The translations under genes were made by a program, and so were the position numbers. A DNA stretch of 64,000 bases from positions 744,001-808,000 of the forward strand of contig JARGSG010000015.1 of the NCBI GenBank assembly GCA_030374805.1, given 5' to 3'. Positions 41,223 through 52,096 of the stretch are shown here, piece after piece; position 1 is the first letter of the stretch, and each line of letters begins with the position of its first letter. The notes below the pieces were generated by a model. That model did no database searches. It saw only the letters and a list, made by a program, of their open reading frames with translations, and was not told where the DNA came from. The DNA comes from Gracilaria gracilis. Its lineage: Eukaryota > Rhodophyta > Florideophyceae > Gracilariales > Gracilariaceae.

Positions 41223-42083
41223 TGTGGTGCAAAGCCCTCGACGGGAAACAACAAGCCGCGTCGCGGACGAGCACCTCAGGGTGTTCAGGCCCTGCTCCCT
41301 GTGAAGGGCAGTCGAGCGGCAGAACCCTCCGATAGGGCCAACACGAGCCGGGTGTAAGTCCGGGTGGCCCCGATCTGGGCGTGCAGTCGGAGGTGGAGGG
41401 GTGAAGAATCAGCTTTAGAAACCGACACTGTCGGACGAACCAATACGTATGGCAGTATCCAACCCAACGGAATGGGCAACGAGGGATCAACAAATGAGCC
41501 GTGCAGCGGAGCACTGACTCACGAGAGTGGGGCGGCAAGCCCAATACCAAAAGGGACAACCTGTATAACAGGGCGAAGCAGCAAGAGCCGTATGACGGAA
41601 GATGCACCAATGGTGACGGAAAAACAATAAAGAAATAGCCGTAACGACGGTCCAGAACTCCTCGATGGTAGAGGCGGTTGACAAGTCCGGATATGCGGCG
41701 ACTTTCCCAAGAAGTGGGCTAGAGTCGGGCGCAAGCTGCGACAAGTCAGAGCCAAAGTCCTCCTTGAGGTTTACTTCCGTACAGTGGCGGCAAGTGCCGC
41801 CACTTATATACGGCACTTGAAAATATCAAGTAAATATCTAAGTAACCGGCACTGCCGGCCATGACACTACACGTGGACTACCCGTGAGGGATTGCCACGG
41901 CGCACCCGACATCGGGCCATTGCAGACACACGTGTCTACAATTACTACCCTTCCTAGGCGCACCCCATAATGGGCATAATAAACTAATAACTAGTCATAT
42001 CTAGCGGTGGCGAGACCGGAAACGGATCAAACTCTTATGAAGAGCTGTAACGCGCATCCCCTGTAAAGGGCCATTGCACTACA
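41223..42083 (-). repeat. 3' LTR of element D (861 bp)
   Basis: On the - strand begins TGTAGTGCAATGG (42083) and ends TTTGCACCACA (41223). It contains the palindromic TATA region at 41784-41819. The adjoining 42084-42098 is the polypurine tract, TCTCCCCCTTCTCAG on the + strand. Confidence 0.95.
41784..41819. promoter_or_regulatory. TATA box within inverted repeats (element D LTR)
   Basis: TTATATA (41804-41810) is framed by CAAGTGCCG (41791-41799) and CGGCACTTG (41811-41819). A second inverted repeat, GTGGCGGCA/TGCCGCCAC (41784-41803), overlaps it. Repeated in the other LTR near 52,661-52,696. As in the C/B family, the core promoter is close to symmetric; firing in both directions is inference. 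Confidence 0.55.
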
Positions 42084-42135
42084 TCTCCCCCTTCTCAGGT
42101 TGAGACACCGTTCAGACGGCCGTCCACGCTCCACC

Positions 42136-43959
42136 ATGGGAGTTCATAACCACGTCCCCCTCGACGGGGTTGCCGAGATAAGTTCGGAACCACGCACTCC
42201 ACCGCCTGTTACACCATCTTCCTCAGCGCCCAACTCCCCAACAATGTCGCACAACAACCCTCACCAACCTCCGAGTGCCCCTCCGTCTTCGACGGCACGC
42301 ATGCAAGTCTCGAATCCGCCGTTCCGGTCCGTGCCTCTTCCGCAAGCGGCGGCAGTTTCGCAACCCGGGTCTTCCGGTCAAGGTCCTGCGCCTGCACAAG
42401 GTGCTGGTCCTGCCCCTGTGTGGGATTGGTTCAACATCGACTTGCCCGCTTCCGCGGCTGGCTGGCCGGCTCTCGGTACTTTGCGCATCCGGGATCCTCA
42501 CCGGCATAGTGCGATATTCGCCCAGGCACCCTGGTTTGACGCCGAAGCGCTCTCGGACACCGAGCTTATCGAATCCTACACCATCGATGGCAATCTCCCT
42601 GGCGGGCTTCCGGTAGACGTGACCCGTTCTTGGGACTGGCGCGCCCGCGTGGCGGTGAATCCGAGTTGCCTATTCGTAGGTCGGCACGAGTCGCGGCAGT
42701 TTGCTCGAAACGAGATGGCCCGTATCGGGTACGCGCGGCACTTCCGAGCTCCGAACGAGCATCCTGTGCCGGGACAGTACCGGTATGACGTTGCGCGATA
42801 CCGAACATTCGGCGAAGTCGGCTACGGCGACTATCTTGCCAACGCGTTGGACGAGATCGACCGATATTCGGATACCGTACAGCCTCACCAGGATTTGATA
42901 CTGTGGGCTCGGCCCATTCTTCGCGCCGAGTTCCGGTATCTCCGCCGTCCAGCACGGTCAGCCTTCTTGGAAGGACTCCGCTTTGAGCGGAAGTGGCGCT
43001 CCCGTTTTGGGATTCTGGCGCCATACCAGTGTTCTGAAGTCGAACGACTGGCTGGGCACGCCCGCCGAGGACGGTACATGCAACTTCCAGACTTCTGGCC
43101 GGCCGTCGAGGTCCCACGAGGGTGTTACGTGGAGCTCCCGCCCTGTATTACATACATCGGGTCGTACTTCATGAACAATCCGCCTCGCGGCCTTTGGAGT
43201 CTCCTAGCCACTGAATGGACTGTCCGCGTAGCGGCGTATCTCCTCGTCGAGGCGTACGACGCTTACCGTCTGTGGCATATTCCGGGTCTCATCCGGCAAT
43301 CAATCCGTAACTTGGACCTTTCCGAAGTACTCGGCTCAGTGCGCAACGCTCGTGAAGCAACCCAACTGGTGGGCGTGATCGACCAGATTGACTGGGATGA
43401 AGTGCCTGCCAACCAGGTATCCGGTGGGGTCCGCCGGCCGAACGACCGCTCTCCGGGACGTACTGTCAATGCCGGCGATTTCGTCTACTTTGACCCATGG
43501 GAATGGGAAGTAATCGGACCCGCCGAAGCGGCTGAGCGTCGCCGAGGAGATCGGTATATCCCCGAGGGGCACCCGCGTGGGTTCATCTACGTCGATGACG
43601 GCGACGATGACCCTGTAGAGGGAGGAAGCCCCATGGACGAGGGAAGCCCAGCGGGCACAGTGGAAGAACAACAGCCCGAAGCGACGGGAGAGGGCGACAT
43701 TGTCGAAAACGTCGACCCACCCGCTGAAGCGGCTCCTGATCCAACAATCCCCTGGGGGCAATCTGTGGCGACAACCGATGACGTCGGCGCTACCATAACG
43801 CCACGTGCGGTGGTTATTCGCGACTTCCTACGAGGTGTAGGTGTGGCCGTACCGGATACGGTGACCGACGAGTCGGATCTGCAAGCGATTGCAGCGCAAC
43901 ACTTCTCCGGCGCTCCCGGCGGTGGCAACACCCCAGGTGCTGGGCCATCTGGCGCTTAG
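42136..43959 (+). CDS. Antisense ORF protein of element D (aORF-D, 607 aa, unknown function)
   Basis: ATG at 42136, only 53 bp from the edge of the 3' LTR. Unbroken to 43959, opposite to gag-pol. The N-terminal ~95 residues are Pro/Ser-rich with PPFRSVPLP (~61-69), the same motif as in aORF-A. The core (~215-465) matches aORF-C at low but collinear similarity: YRYDVARYRTF for FRWDCERLRSV, WPAVEVP for WNAYEVP, ITYIGSYFMN for LAYFGSYITR, LATEWTVRVAAYLL for LAEWAVLVAIL, and FDPWEWEVIGPAE for FDPVSWKVVSRAE. The C-terminus is acidic, then Gly/Pro-rich (GAGPSGA). No known family recognised, no signal peptide. Confidence 0.8.
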   Translation: MGVHNHVPLDGVAEISSEPRTPPPVTPSSSAPNSPTMSHNNPHQPPSAPPSSTARMQVSNPPFRSVPLPQAAAVSQPGSSGQGPAPAQGAGPAPVWDWFNIDLPASAAGWPALGTLRIRDPHRHSAIFAQAPWFDAEALSDTELIESYTIDGNLPGGLPVDVTRSWDWRARVAVNPSCLFVGRHESRQFARNEMARIGYARHFRAPNEHPVPGQYRYDVARYRTFGEVGYGDYLANALDEIDRYSDTVQPHQDLILWARPILRAEFRYLRRPARSAFLEGLRFERKWRSRFGILAPYQCSEVERLAGHARRGRYMQLPDFWPAVEVPRGCYVELPPCITYIGSYFMNNPPRGLWSLLATEWTVRVAAYLLVEAYDAYRLWHIPGLIRQSIRNLDLSEVLGSVRNAREATQLVGVIDQIDWDEVPANQVSGGVRRPNDRSPGRTVNAGDFVYFDPWEWEVIGPAEAAERRRGDRYIPEGHPRGFIYVDDGDDDPVEGGSPMDEGSPAGTVEEQQPEATGEGDIVENVDPPAEAAPDPTIPWGQSVATTDDVGATITPRAVVIRDFLRGVGVAVPDTVTDESDLQAIAAQHFSGAPGGGNTPGAGPSGA

Positions 43960-44647
43960 GCCTCCCAAGGAGGGTGATCGTAACTTGAGATCGACCCCAG
44001 TAGCGAGGGGCAAAGCCCCGTAGTTGAAGTAAACTCCTCCGGCTTGTGCCGGCTTGGCTTTGAATTTTCTTCTGCTCTCCCCCTTCTCAGTGGGCAGTAC
44101 CTCATGCGAGGCTGTTGCGAATGACCCACGAGAGAGGGGCTAAGCTTCCGCTGTGAGCGGCTGTAGCATCATAACTTCATAGTCTTCCTTCCAGTATCCT
44201 GGCTCCTCTTCCTTCTTCTAGGCTTCGATCTTCTTCTTCTCCACTGTAGTGGCTTCCGCATTTCGCGGCGTATTTGCTCAACAAGAGCTGTCTGCTCAGA
44301 GCGACTTGGTCCGCCTGCGGCGGCTTAGTGATCTCAACTTAACTTAGCTGCATCCGCTTGAAGCGGCATATCCTTGCGTAATGCAATACTGTCCGCATGA
44401 GGCGGTATATCCCGTCTGAGACGGCTGTGCTCAATTGAGACGTGGGCGGTCAACCCACTTGGGCTTTGTCCAGCGTAGCCGGTATCGGTGTCCGTGTGCG
44501 ACGGTGGTACTGCAAGACCTTCGAGCGAGGCAAATGCTCAATAGGCTCGTGCGTATCCTCTGAAGAGGCATAGCCGTACCAACGGACTCGATACAGTAGT
44601 TCCCCGTCAGGGGCGTAGCCGTGACTTACCAGACGGTCGATAACATA
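43960..44647. other. Spacer between aORF-D and pol D, hairpin-rich
   Basis: No gene. A 15-bp copy of the polypurine tract, TCTCCCCCTTCTCAG, lies at 44076-44090, identical to 42084-42098. From ~44,220 short hairpins follow every 20-40 bp: CCGC-ATTTC-GCGG, CCGC-TTGAA-GCGG, CCGC-ATGAG-GCGG, CCGT-CTGAG-ACGG, CCCC-GTCA-GGGG. Confidence 0.65.
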
Positions 44648-47250
44648 TTACTCATCGAGGACCTTCCGCTCTGTGTGCGGCTTGGTCGAGGAATCCTCTT
44701 TCGAGGCGTCATCGCTCCTGTTCCCGTCGTGGGCATCGTCAAATGTAGGCGGCTTCCGTCCTGACGGCAACACATCCTGTACACCAGGCAAAGGCGACGT
44801 TGACCATGGTGTTTTCCTGACTGTCAGGCTTCCAGTTTCCTGGTTCTTCTTCCCATGCTGCTGGGCTGTGAACGGACTTCGTTCTTTTCGCATGGCGAGC
44901 TTCCGGCGTTCCGGCATAATCTCCCGTTGCGACGGTGAACGGTCCGCAAAGCGGTGCACCAGCGAGTGGTGCTGCAGCACGTGCCGTGGCGGCGGTTTGC
45001 CGCGCGCTGCGGTTGCTGAGCTGTGCGCCGTTGCACGGCTGGCGTTTGCCGATTCAAATTCGGAATTTTTCGACGTTCCGTTTCTCGGCACTGTCAGCCT
45101 AGCAGGCGGCACTCGGCTTGCGACAGGCACGTGTCGTACGCGTGCGCTGTCATCCTCCACAGGAGGCGGTTCGCCCACGGAGCTTGACACTCTGAGTGGT
45201 GCGTGCGCGTCTGCAGTACTCGACTGTTTTCCACTTACTGTGGCTTCACGGATTGCCGAAGCGGCGTTTGTTTCCGTACTTTTCCCGGCTTCATCCCTTG
45301 ATGCTTCGCTAAAATCTCCCGAAGTCGGGTCTGCCGTATCAGTACGGTCTTCACTAACTAACTTCTCTCCTTCCGGACTTCCGGCCTTGCGATTCACCAC
45401 GGTGGTGCTTTCCAACTCAGGCTTCCGTGGTAACGGCGCGTCGTTCTCTTCCGGTCTTCCGGCTTCGATCTTCACCGGAGCGGCGTCCTTCTCCGAAGGC
45501 CTCAGCGAATCTGTGCGACTCTTCCGGCTTTCCGGCAGCATGTCACGTACCATATCGGTTCTGTGCTCCCGTTCTCGGGCCTGCGAACGTAACTCCTCCT
45601 CTTGAGGCTTGCGCGGTACCTGCGCGTCGTCCTCTTTCTTCCGGTTCTCCGGCTGCGTGTCACGCGTCCGCGTGCGACTGCGTGCGGCAGAGGCCTGCGA
45701 AGGCGACTCCGTTTCCAACGGCGACAACGGCAAGGAACGATCTGCCGCCTCTCCCTCCTCAGTTGGAGCGTCGGGGGTGGTGGGCAGTATCCCCGGAGGG
45801 GCCAATATCCGCGTGTGCACATGAGCGGCAGTTGCGACTGGTGCGTCTACTTCCGGCTTAGCTGGCAAATCAGCGAGACCGCGTTCCGGATGCGGCAACA
45901 AAGACAGTTGAGTGCGAGTTCCCGCTTCGGCGGCAGTTTCCGTCTCGACGGCTGTTTCCATTGTAGGTGCGGTAGTAGCCGACGATGGCGGTTGCGATTC
46001 CTGTGAAACAGGCTTTGGCGCAGGCGTTACGCGATCTCGCGAATAACGCTCGTGCGCACCCTTGACATCAAGGACTACCGTAGTGTCGGTCGTAGCAATT
46101 ACCTTGTAAGGTCCATCCGCAATCGGCGAGAGCTTATGCCGTTTCTCTTTCTCCGGATTATAGTACTCTTTCCTTAAAAAGGCATACTCCCCTTCCTTGA
46201 TCTGCGGGGCGTTCTTACGCAGCCTTGCGTCGAAATTCCGCTTGTAGGCGGCCTGTGCTTTCGCAATGTTCTGCCCAACTGTTGGGATAATCTTCTTTAG
46301 CCAGTCCTTCCAGGCGTCCCTGTGTAGACGGGGCGAGGGGAACTTATCCAACGTTGGCTGTGGCTCGATAGCCACCGAAGGTGGAACGCGTGATAGCACA
46401 AGCTCGAACGGCGAGATCTGCGTAGTACGATGAACCTGCGTGTTGTAGGCATATGTCACCGCATCGGTGTACTGATCCCATTCCGACGGATGCTCGGCAA
46501 CAAACGTCCGCAATGCATTGAGCATAGTGCGGTTAAATCGCTCAACCTGCCCATTACTCTGGGGATGATAGGTAGTCGTGAACCAGTTTTGTATCCGCAA
46601 GATGCGGCAGACGTCCTGAAAGAACTTAGCCGTAAACTGCGGTCCATTATCCGATAGTAGGTCAATCGGCGGTCCGTAGACAAAAACCCAGTTAGTAACG
46701 AAAGCTTGGGCGACCGCACTGGCGGTAACCTTCTTTAAAGGCACAGTCCGCACCAGCTTCGAAAAGCGGTCGGTGATAACGAGCAAAAACCGGTTTCCCC
46801 GGCGGGTGCGAATGAACTCGCCGAGCAAGTCAATTGCCACGAACTCGAGTGGGGCCCTAGCAGGGAAGAGTACCAACTTCTTGGAATACTTCCGCAATTT
46901 GACGCGGTTCTTCGCACAGTCCGAACATCCACGGACAGTGGCGTACGCGTCGAAAGCCATCGCTGGCCAGTAAAAGTCCTTCCGTAAGGTGTAGTACAAC
47001 TTCCTGCCACCAGGGTGGGCTGACAACTTCGCATAATGCGACAAATGCAGTACTCGTGACTGAAGAGTGTGCGGAACCACAATCTGTGGCCTGTTTCCGA
47101 CAGTTCGGATTAGAAATCCTTGGTCGTTCTCGACGAAAGGCAACTGAGCTCCACCGTTTAAACGGCTGCGAATCTCCGTACAAAAACGGTCAGTGTGTTG
47201 CTCCCTGATGAGCTCTTCCGGAGTAATCGTACAAAAGAGCCCGGTTCGGG
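44648..47250 (-). pseudogene. pol: Integrase part of pol D with a long charged tail (separated by a frameshift)
   Basis: The frame is open from about 47,250 (TITPEELIREQ), with an ATG at 47143. Zinc finger: LSHYAKLSAHPGGRKLYY to CSDC. Core: FVAIDLLGEF, DLLSDNGPQF, HPQSNGQVERFNRT (D,D,E). A GPY domain follows (ADGPYKVIATTDTTVV). Where A and C carry a chromodomain, this protein has ~450 residues of Glu/Arg/Ser/Pro-rich low complexity to a stop at 44648. The preceding RT-RNase H frame overruns to 47158 in another frame. In A and C the same junction is continuous (LAV..E..IVPVTVEELVRAQ), so an indel near 47,230-47,250 broke this copy. Confidence 0.88.
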
Positions 47251-49812
47251 TTGCGCGCCTGACACGGCTAACACAGCATCATAGATGTCCCATCCTTCCG
47301 ATCCTTCATCGGCATCGTTCGAGCCATCTTCCGCGAGGAAGCACGGTATCTCCAGATCATCAACTGGCGCAGCTTCGGCCTCTGTCTCTAAGCGGGACAG
47401 TGCGTCAGCCTGAGTGTTCAGGAGTCCTTTCTTGTAGCGGATTTCAAAGTCGAATTCTGACAAGCGAAGTCTCCACCGCATCAAGCGGCCAGATGGCTCT
47501 GCAATAGAGAGTAGCCAGCGCAAGGCCGAATGATCGGTATGAACCACGAAGTGATTCCCCATAAGATAGGGCCGCAGTGTCTGTAATGCCCAGACGACTG
47601 CCAAGCACTCCTTCTCGGATACCGAGTAATTCCTCTCGTGAACGTTGAGGCTTCGTGACCAATAACCAATTGGCAATCGCTCGCCATCTTCGGTGGTCTG
47701 GAACAGTGCGCAACCAACCTGGTAGTCGCTAGCATCCGTATCGACGGCGTACGGTAAACCAGCCCTAGGCAGGGATAAAACAGGTGGCGATGTCACCGCG
47801 TCAACCAGAGACGAAAAAGCCGCAGCTTTGCGGTCGTCGAACGCTTCCAGTTGTACTGGCTGTCCCTTGCGGAGAAGCTCGTTCAGAGGTGAAGCAATAT
47901 CCGCAAAGTTCGGGATGAAGCGGCGATAGACGTTGCACAAGCCGAGAAAAGATCGGAGTTCAGTCTGCGTCCTCGGATGCTTAGCCTCTTTGAGGGATTT
48001 CACACGTACTTCGTCTATCGACAGCCGTCCTGGACGGATGACATGGCCGAGATACCTGACGGTTTCGGTAAAGAACTCACACTTCTTGAGATTAAGCGTA
48101 ATGCCTGCATCGCGTAGGACTCGCATCACATCCCGTACGTGGGCCAAGTGCTCATCCAGGTTGCTGGAGTAGACAATGATGTCATCCAGGTAAACCAGGC
48201 AAGTCTTCCACTTGAAGCGGGCTAGCAAGATATCCACAGCTCTCTGAAATGTGGCTGGCGCGTTCGTTAACCCAAAGGGCATCCGATTGAATCGGTACAA
48301 TCCTTCATGGCAGACGAAGGCTGTCTTGTCACGATCTTCAGCCCTCACGGGAACTTGCCAATAACCCCAATTCGCGTCTAGGGTTGTGAACACCTTCGCG
48401 TCGCCCAACGAGTCGATGCATTCATCCATTCGTGGGATAGGATATACATCCTTGACCGTTGCCGCGTTGAGCTTGCGGTAGTCGATGCAAAATCGCCAAG
48501 ACCCATCAGCTTTGGGCGCGAGCACCACCGGCGATGCCCATGGTGACTGAGCCGGCTCAATAACTCCAGCACGGAGCATCTTCTCAACTTGAGCTTTCTC
48601 CTCTTGCCGAGCTGTCGGTCCTGCCCTGTAAGGGTGCTGTGAGATGGGCCGAGTATTCGGTAGCAAATCAATCCGATGTTCGGTGATGCCAATCTTCCCA
48701 AGGGAGCCATCCCACATGGGCGTGAACTCTTCGAGCATATGCCGCAGTTTATCGCGGTGAGTCTCTGGGACGTGATCAAGGTCCAGAGACTCAAGCTCCT
48801 TTAAGGCATTCTTCTCATTCACACCTTGTGCTTCTCGTTCATCATCCGATAAAGTCGGCTTCGCGTTATCCGATTCCGACGGTTCAAACTTCCTATCCGA
48901 ATTGGTCGGTTCGAGCTCTCTCCGTTCCGCCTCTCCCTCCTCAGCTTCGAGGATCCCGAGAACTTCGGCAGTAGAAACCTGAGTAGGCACTATAGCCGCA
49001 GGATGCGGAAGCAATGAACCAATAACTTGGCTTCGTACCAACCGTTGGTGATAACGGCTGAAGTTTGCAACCAACACCTGAAAAGGCTTCTCGGGCTCAA
49101 CAAAAACAATCCCATTTGCCAGGGCAAGTTGATGCTTCTCCTGCAACGCAGGCAGCGGTTGTACCGTTTGTAGGCCACACTGTGGAGATGTCACAGTGAC
49201 CCAGGACTGCGACTCAGGCGGGATGCAAATAGACCGAGCCACTCGGAGCTTCGTGGACTTCCGTTCATCGGCGGTGGGCTCCTGCGCAGCAGGTAATGGA
49301 ACTTGCTTCTTCAAAGCCCTTCTAAGGGGACGCCGAACGATCGGTACGCTCGTGCCGTCTTCCATTTCGACGGTTCTTGCCCGCGGTCGAATTGATTCGA
49401 CGAAGCGGTCGCAGAAGTCACATCCCAATATAACGGGCGCTGCTAACTGCTTGCAAACCAAGAAATCGAGCTTCACCACGTAGCGGCCGAGCCTGACGAG
49501 CAGGTCGATGACTCCCACTGTCGAAAGTGGCCTGTTGTTCGCATCCGCAATATCAACGAGCGGCGTAGCACGAATACGAGACCGCAGATGCGGCGGAATG
49601 AGCGATTGAACCAAAAAGTTTGGACCAGCGCCTGTATCCAGCACAGACAACTGCCGAACCATATATTGGTCGGATACACCAAGGTCGGCGTAAACTTTGT
49701 AGTTTCGTTTCGCCATGACCAGGACTCTATCCGGGAACCGGCTGTTCTTTGACCGTATCCACGGACGACGCAAGACACCAAGGTGCTCAGAGTCCACGTC
49801 TGTTGTGGCCAT
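47158..49812 (-). pseudogene. pol: Protease-RT-RNase H part of pol D
   Basis: ATG at 49812, ~100 nt after the gag stop. Protease: VLDTGAGPNFLVQ with VILGCDFCDRFV (about residues 55-145). RT: FCIDYRKLNAATVKD, FTTLDANWGYWQVPV, MPFGLTNAPATFQ, YLDD. RNase H: VDTDASDYQVGC, SEKECLAVVW, HTDHSALRW, QADALSRL. The last ~30 residues (from about EPGSFVRLLRKSS) are out-of-frame text caused by the indel near 47,240. Everything before is uninterrupted, so only the link to integrase is lost. Confidence 0.92.
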
Positions 49813-49913
49813 TTTCCTCGAAAGGATAGTGACCTGGGAGCGAGGCTTCTCAGCCCCAGGCGTACTTGACCCCGTCGCAGGGGACGCCTCTCCATTGCTG
49901 GAGGCTCCCGTGC

Positions 49914-51935
49914 TCAGTTTTTCTGAGCTTCGCCGCCAGTCTGCGGAGGTTGCGATTCCGCAGGAGCGGCTACGTTTCCACCATGAGGTGGCTCCGTTCC
50001 CTGTTTCTCAGACTGAGTTTCCGCCTTCGCACGAAGGTACGATTTGTTGGGAACACGTTCCCGTTCAGCGGGCGTCAACAACTCATACTGAGGTATGATT
50101 TTCGCCATATCCCGGATGGGCATTAGACAATACGGAGCGATGTGTCCATGCCTGTAACAGGTGTGGCAAATAAGGTGCCGGGGACCCGGAGGTTCCGGAT
50201 TCGGCTGTCGGCGCTCCTGTCGTGGAGGATAGGGATCCCTCCAACCAGGACGTTGCGTACGATATCCGCCAGAATGCGGCACGTGCAATGCCGGGACTTG
50301 ACGTCCGGCGTACAGAACGGCGTCTGCGTCAGCAGAAGACGGTTCCGTCGTCGACGGCAATTCCGATGTTGGCATAGAACCATCGTCCTGTAACAGGTGA
50401 ACGTTGTCGTACCCATCCTGGGCTGGTCCTCGTGAATGAGGCAAAGAAGAGTCTCTGCCCTCCAAGTGAAGGAGTCGGCGCGTATGCGTCTTAGTGCCGA
50501 CACGTGCTCGGAATGCATCTCCCTCAGCTTGGGCAAATTGTACGAGTTCCAGATAGGTAATCCGGCGTTTATCTTCCCGACGACGGGCAACGAGAGTCCG
50601 AATCGATCGGTCTAAGCCATCAACAAACATGGTGCATCGCTCGGCCGCAGAGTACACGTTACCACAGCGGTGAAAGGCCTTATTCAGGCGTGTGGAGTAA
50701 ACAGTTTCCGACTCGTCGGCTTTCTGCTTCGTGTCTCGCAGCGCGAGTATAGCACCCTGTATCGCATTGCCTGTCGCGTAAGAGCGTAGGAGATATTGTA
50801 CCGCTTCCGGCCAGCACGTAACTCCTCCTTCGGAGGCTCGAGACGACCCACGAACCGAATTGTATTGGTCTTCGGCTAACCCCGTTAGAAAATAGGGCAG
50901 CGCGATGTAGGCCTGTGCCTCGCTCATCCGAAGTACTTCGGCTTCCGCTACGAAGCGGGCAAGAAAGTCCAAGACCAGAATTGGATCCTCCCCCGAGAAC
51001 TTATGGGGCTTGAGTGTAAGCTCCATTTGGCGAAGATGATTTCGCACCTTGCCAGTTCCACGAGGAGTCCTCCGTGGCGTAGTGTCCTCTAGCCGATAAA
51101 ATCGGTACGATAGTAGCTTCCGATACAGTAAGTTCGTCGGCTTCAGCTCCTTTAATCCAAGGTGTTTCCGTCCTTTCGTACGGCCTCGCGCAACGCCATA
51201 TGTGGCTTCAGTAGCCCGAGAATGGGAAGCGCGATGACGAGAGCGGTCGTTCTCGCTTGCCGACGAATCGGATGAAGAACCCCCTTGGTGGGCTTCCCCT
51301 TCAGAAGAGGAAGAAGAAGATGAGTCAGACTCCACTTTGACCTTCTTCTTTCGAGCCGGGCGATCCCGGGAGCGGTGCGAATGCTGAGAATGCTCAGAAG
51401 CCGGAACTCCGGGCACAACTGCATCAGCAATGATGGTTTGCTCGACCGTCTCCAGACGGGCCGCCAAGCGGTTTAAGCGTTCAGCAGCCTGCTCGTGCAG
51501 GGCAGCCGACACTTGTCGGTCTTCCATGATCTGGTTGACATCAGACCGTAGAACACGGACGTCGTCCGAAAAATCCCGAACATGGGCTTCATCAAGCCGT
51601 TGCCGGATCTTCGTTATCTCCTGACTCAGGCCAACCTGCGAACTCTGCAGGATTCGCACGTGGGCCTCAACTTCTCGGAGGGTAAACTCGTCGTACTTGG
51701 ACGACATAGCTTCGGCCGCGGTAGCGGATTGTGCCGCAGGCGCGGATTCAGCGGGTCCACGAGTGGTGATGGGGGGCTCCGTATCAGAACGGGCACCCCG
51801 GGAAGCCGGATTCCGGTCGTCATTGCCTGAGACATCCAGGATATCCTTCGGCAACGGAGGCAAACTCTGCGAGAATCCGGATGCTCCGGGCACAGAAGCA
51901 GCCTTAGAGGGGCCACCCTTGCCACGGGACGACAT
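49914..51935 (-). CDS. gag: gag of element D (673 aa)
   Basis: ATG at 51935 (MSSRGKGGPSKAAS), 162 nt inside the 5' LTR. Residues ~80-175 look like a coiled coil (LREVEAHVRILQ, IRQRLDEAHVR, AAERLNRLAARLETVEQTI). A Lys/Ser/Glu tract follows (KKKVKVESDSSSSSSSEGE). The Retrotrans_gag-like domain has FSGEDPILVLDFLARFVAE, YIALPYFLTGLAEDQYNSV and WPEAVQYLLRSYATG. A complete zinc knuckle CHTCYRHGHIAPYC (CX2CX4HX4C) stands near residue 590. Unbroken; pol follows in a different frame. Confidence 0.9.
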   Translation of the reverse strand: MSSRGKGGPSKAASVPGASGFSQSLPPLPKDILDVSGNDDRNPASRGARSDTEPPITTRGPAESAPAAQSATAAEAMSSKYDEFTLREVEAHVRILQSSQVGLSQEITKIRQRLDEAHVRDFSDDVRVLRSDVNQIMEDRQVSAALHEQAAERLNRLAARLETVEQTIIADAVVPGVPASEHSQHSHRSRDRPARKKKVKVESDSSSSSSSEGEAHQGGSSSDSSASENDRSRHRASHSRATEATYGVARGRTKGRKHLGLKELKPTNLLYRKLLSYRFYRLEDTTPRRTPRGTGKVRNHLRQMELTLKPHKFSGEDPILVLDFLARFVAEAEVLRMSEAQAYIALPYFLTGLAEDQYNSVRGSSRASEGGVTCWPEAVQYLLRSYATGNAIQGAILALRDTKQKADESETVYSTRLNKAFHRCGNVYSAAERCTMFVDGLDRSIRTLVARRREDKRRITYLELVQFAQAEGDAFRARVGTKTHTRRLLHLEGRDSSLPHSRGPAQDGYDNVHLLQDDGSMPTSELPSTTEPSSADADAVLYAGRQVPALHVPHSGGYRTQRPGWRDPYPPRQERRQPNPEPPGPRHLICHTCYRHGHIAPYCLMPIRDMAKIIPQYELLTPAERERVPNKSYLRAKAETQSEKQGTEPPHGGNVAAPAESQPPQTGGEAQKN

Positions 51936-52078
51936 CGTTATCCGACACAGTCGGCCAATTCACAACCAGAGCGACTTCCGAAAACGGACAATAAAGGAAA
52001 CGTTGAAACGGGCACTCCCAACGATTGGGCTCCAAACAACAGAGCCGAACTCCAACGAATGTTGGCAAACAAAGCCGA

Positions 52079-52096
52079 TTCTAAGTCGGGAGACCA
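52079..52096 (-). other. Primer binding site of element D
   Basis: TGGTCTCCCGACTTAGAA on the - strand, 3 nt inside the 5' LTR, identical to that of copy B although the two families differ almost everywhere outside pol. This supports a shared primer tRNA. Confidence 0.75.

Noticed and set aside
41364..41630. 88-codon frame repeated at 52241-52507
   Set aside because: It recurs only because both lie in the two LTRs of element D; not independent conservation of a protein.
42136..43959. Antisense ORFs as retroviral-type env genes
   Set aside because: They are on the wrong strand for env, have no signal peptide, and show at most one hydrophobic stretch.
47158..47280. Programmed frameshift between RNase H and integrase in element D
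   Set aside because: A and C have one continuous frame at this junction and no slippery-site structure is obvious; a simple indel is more likely.
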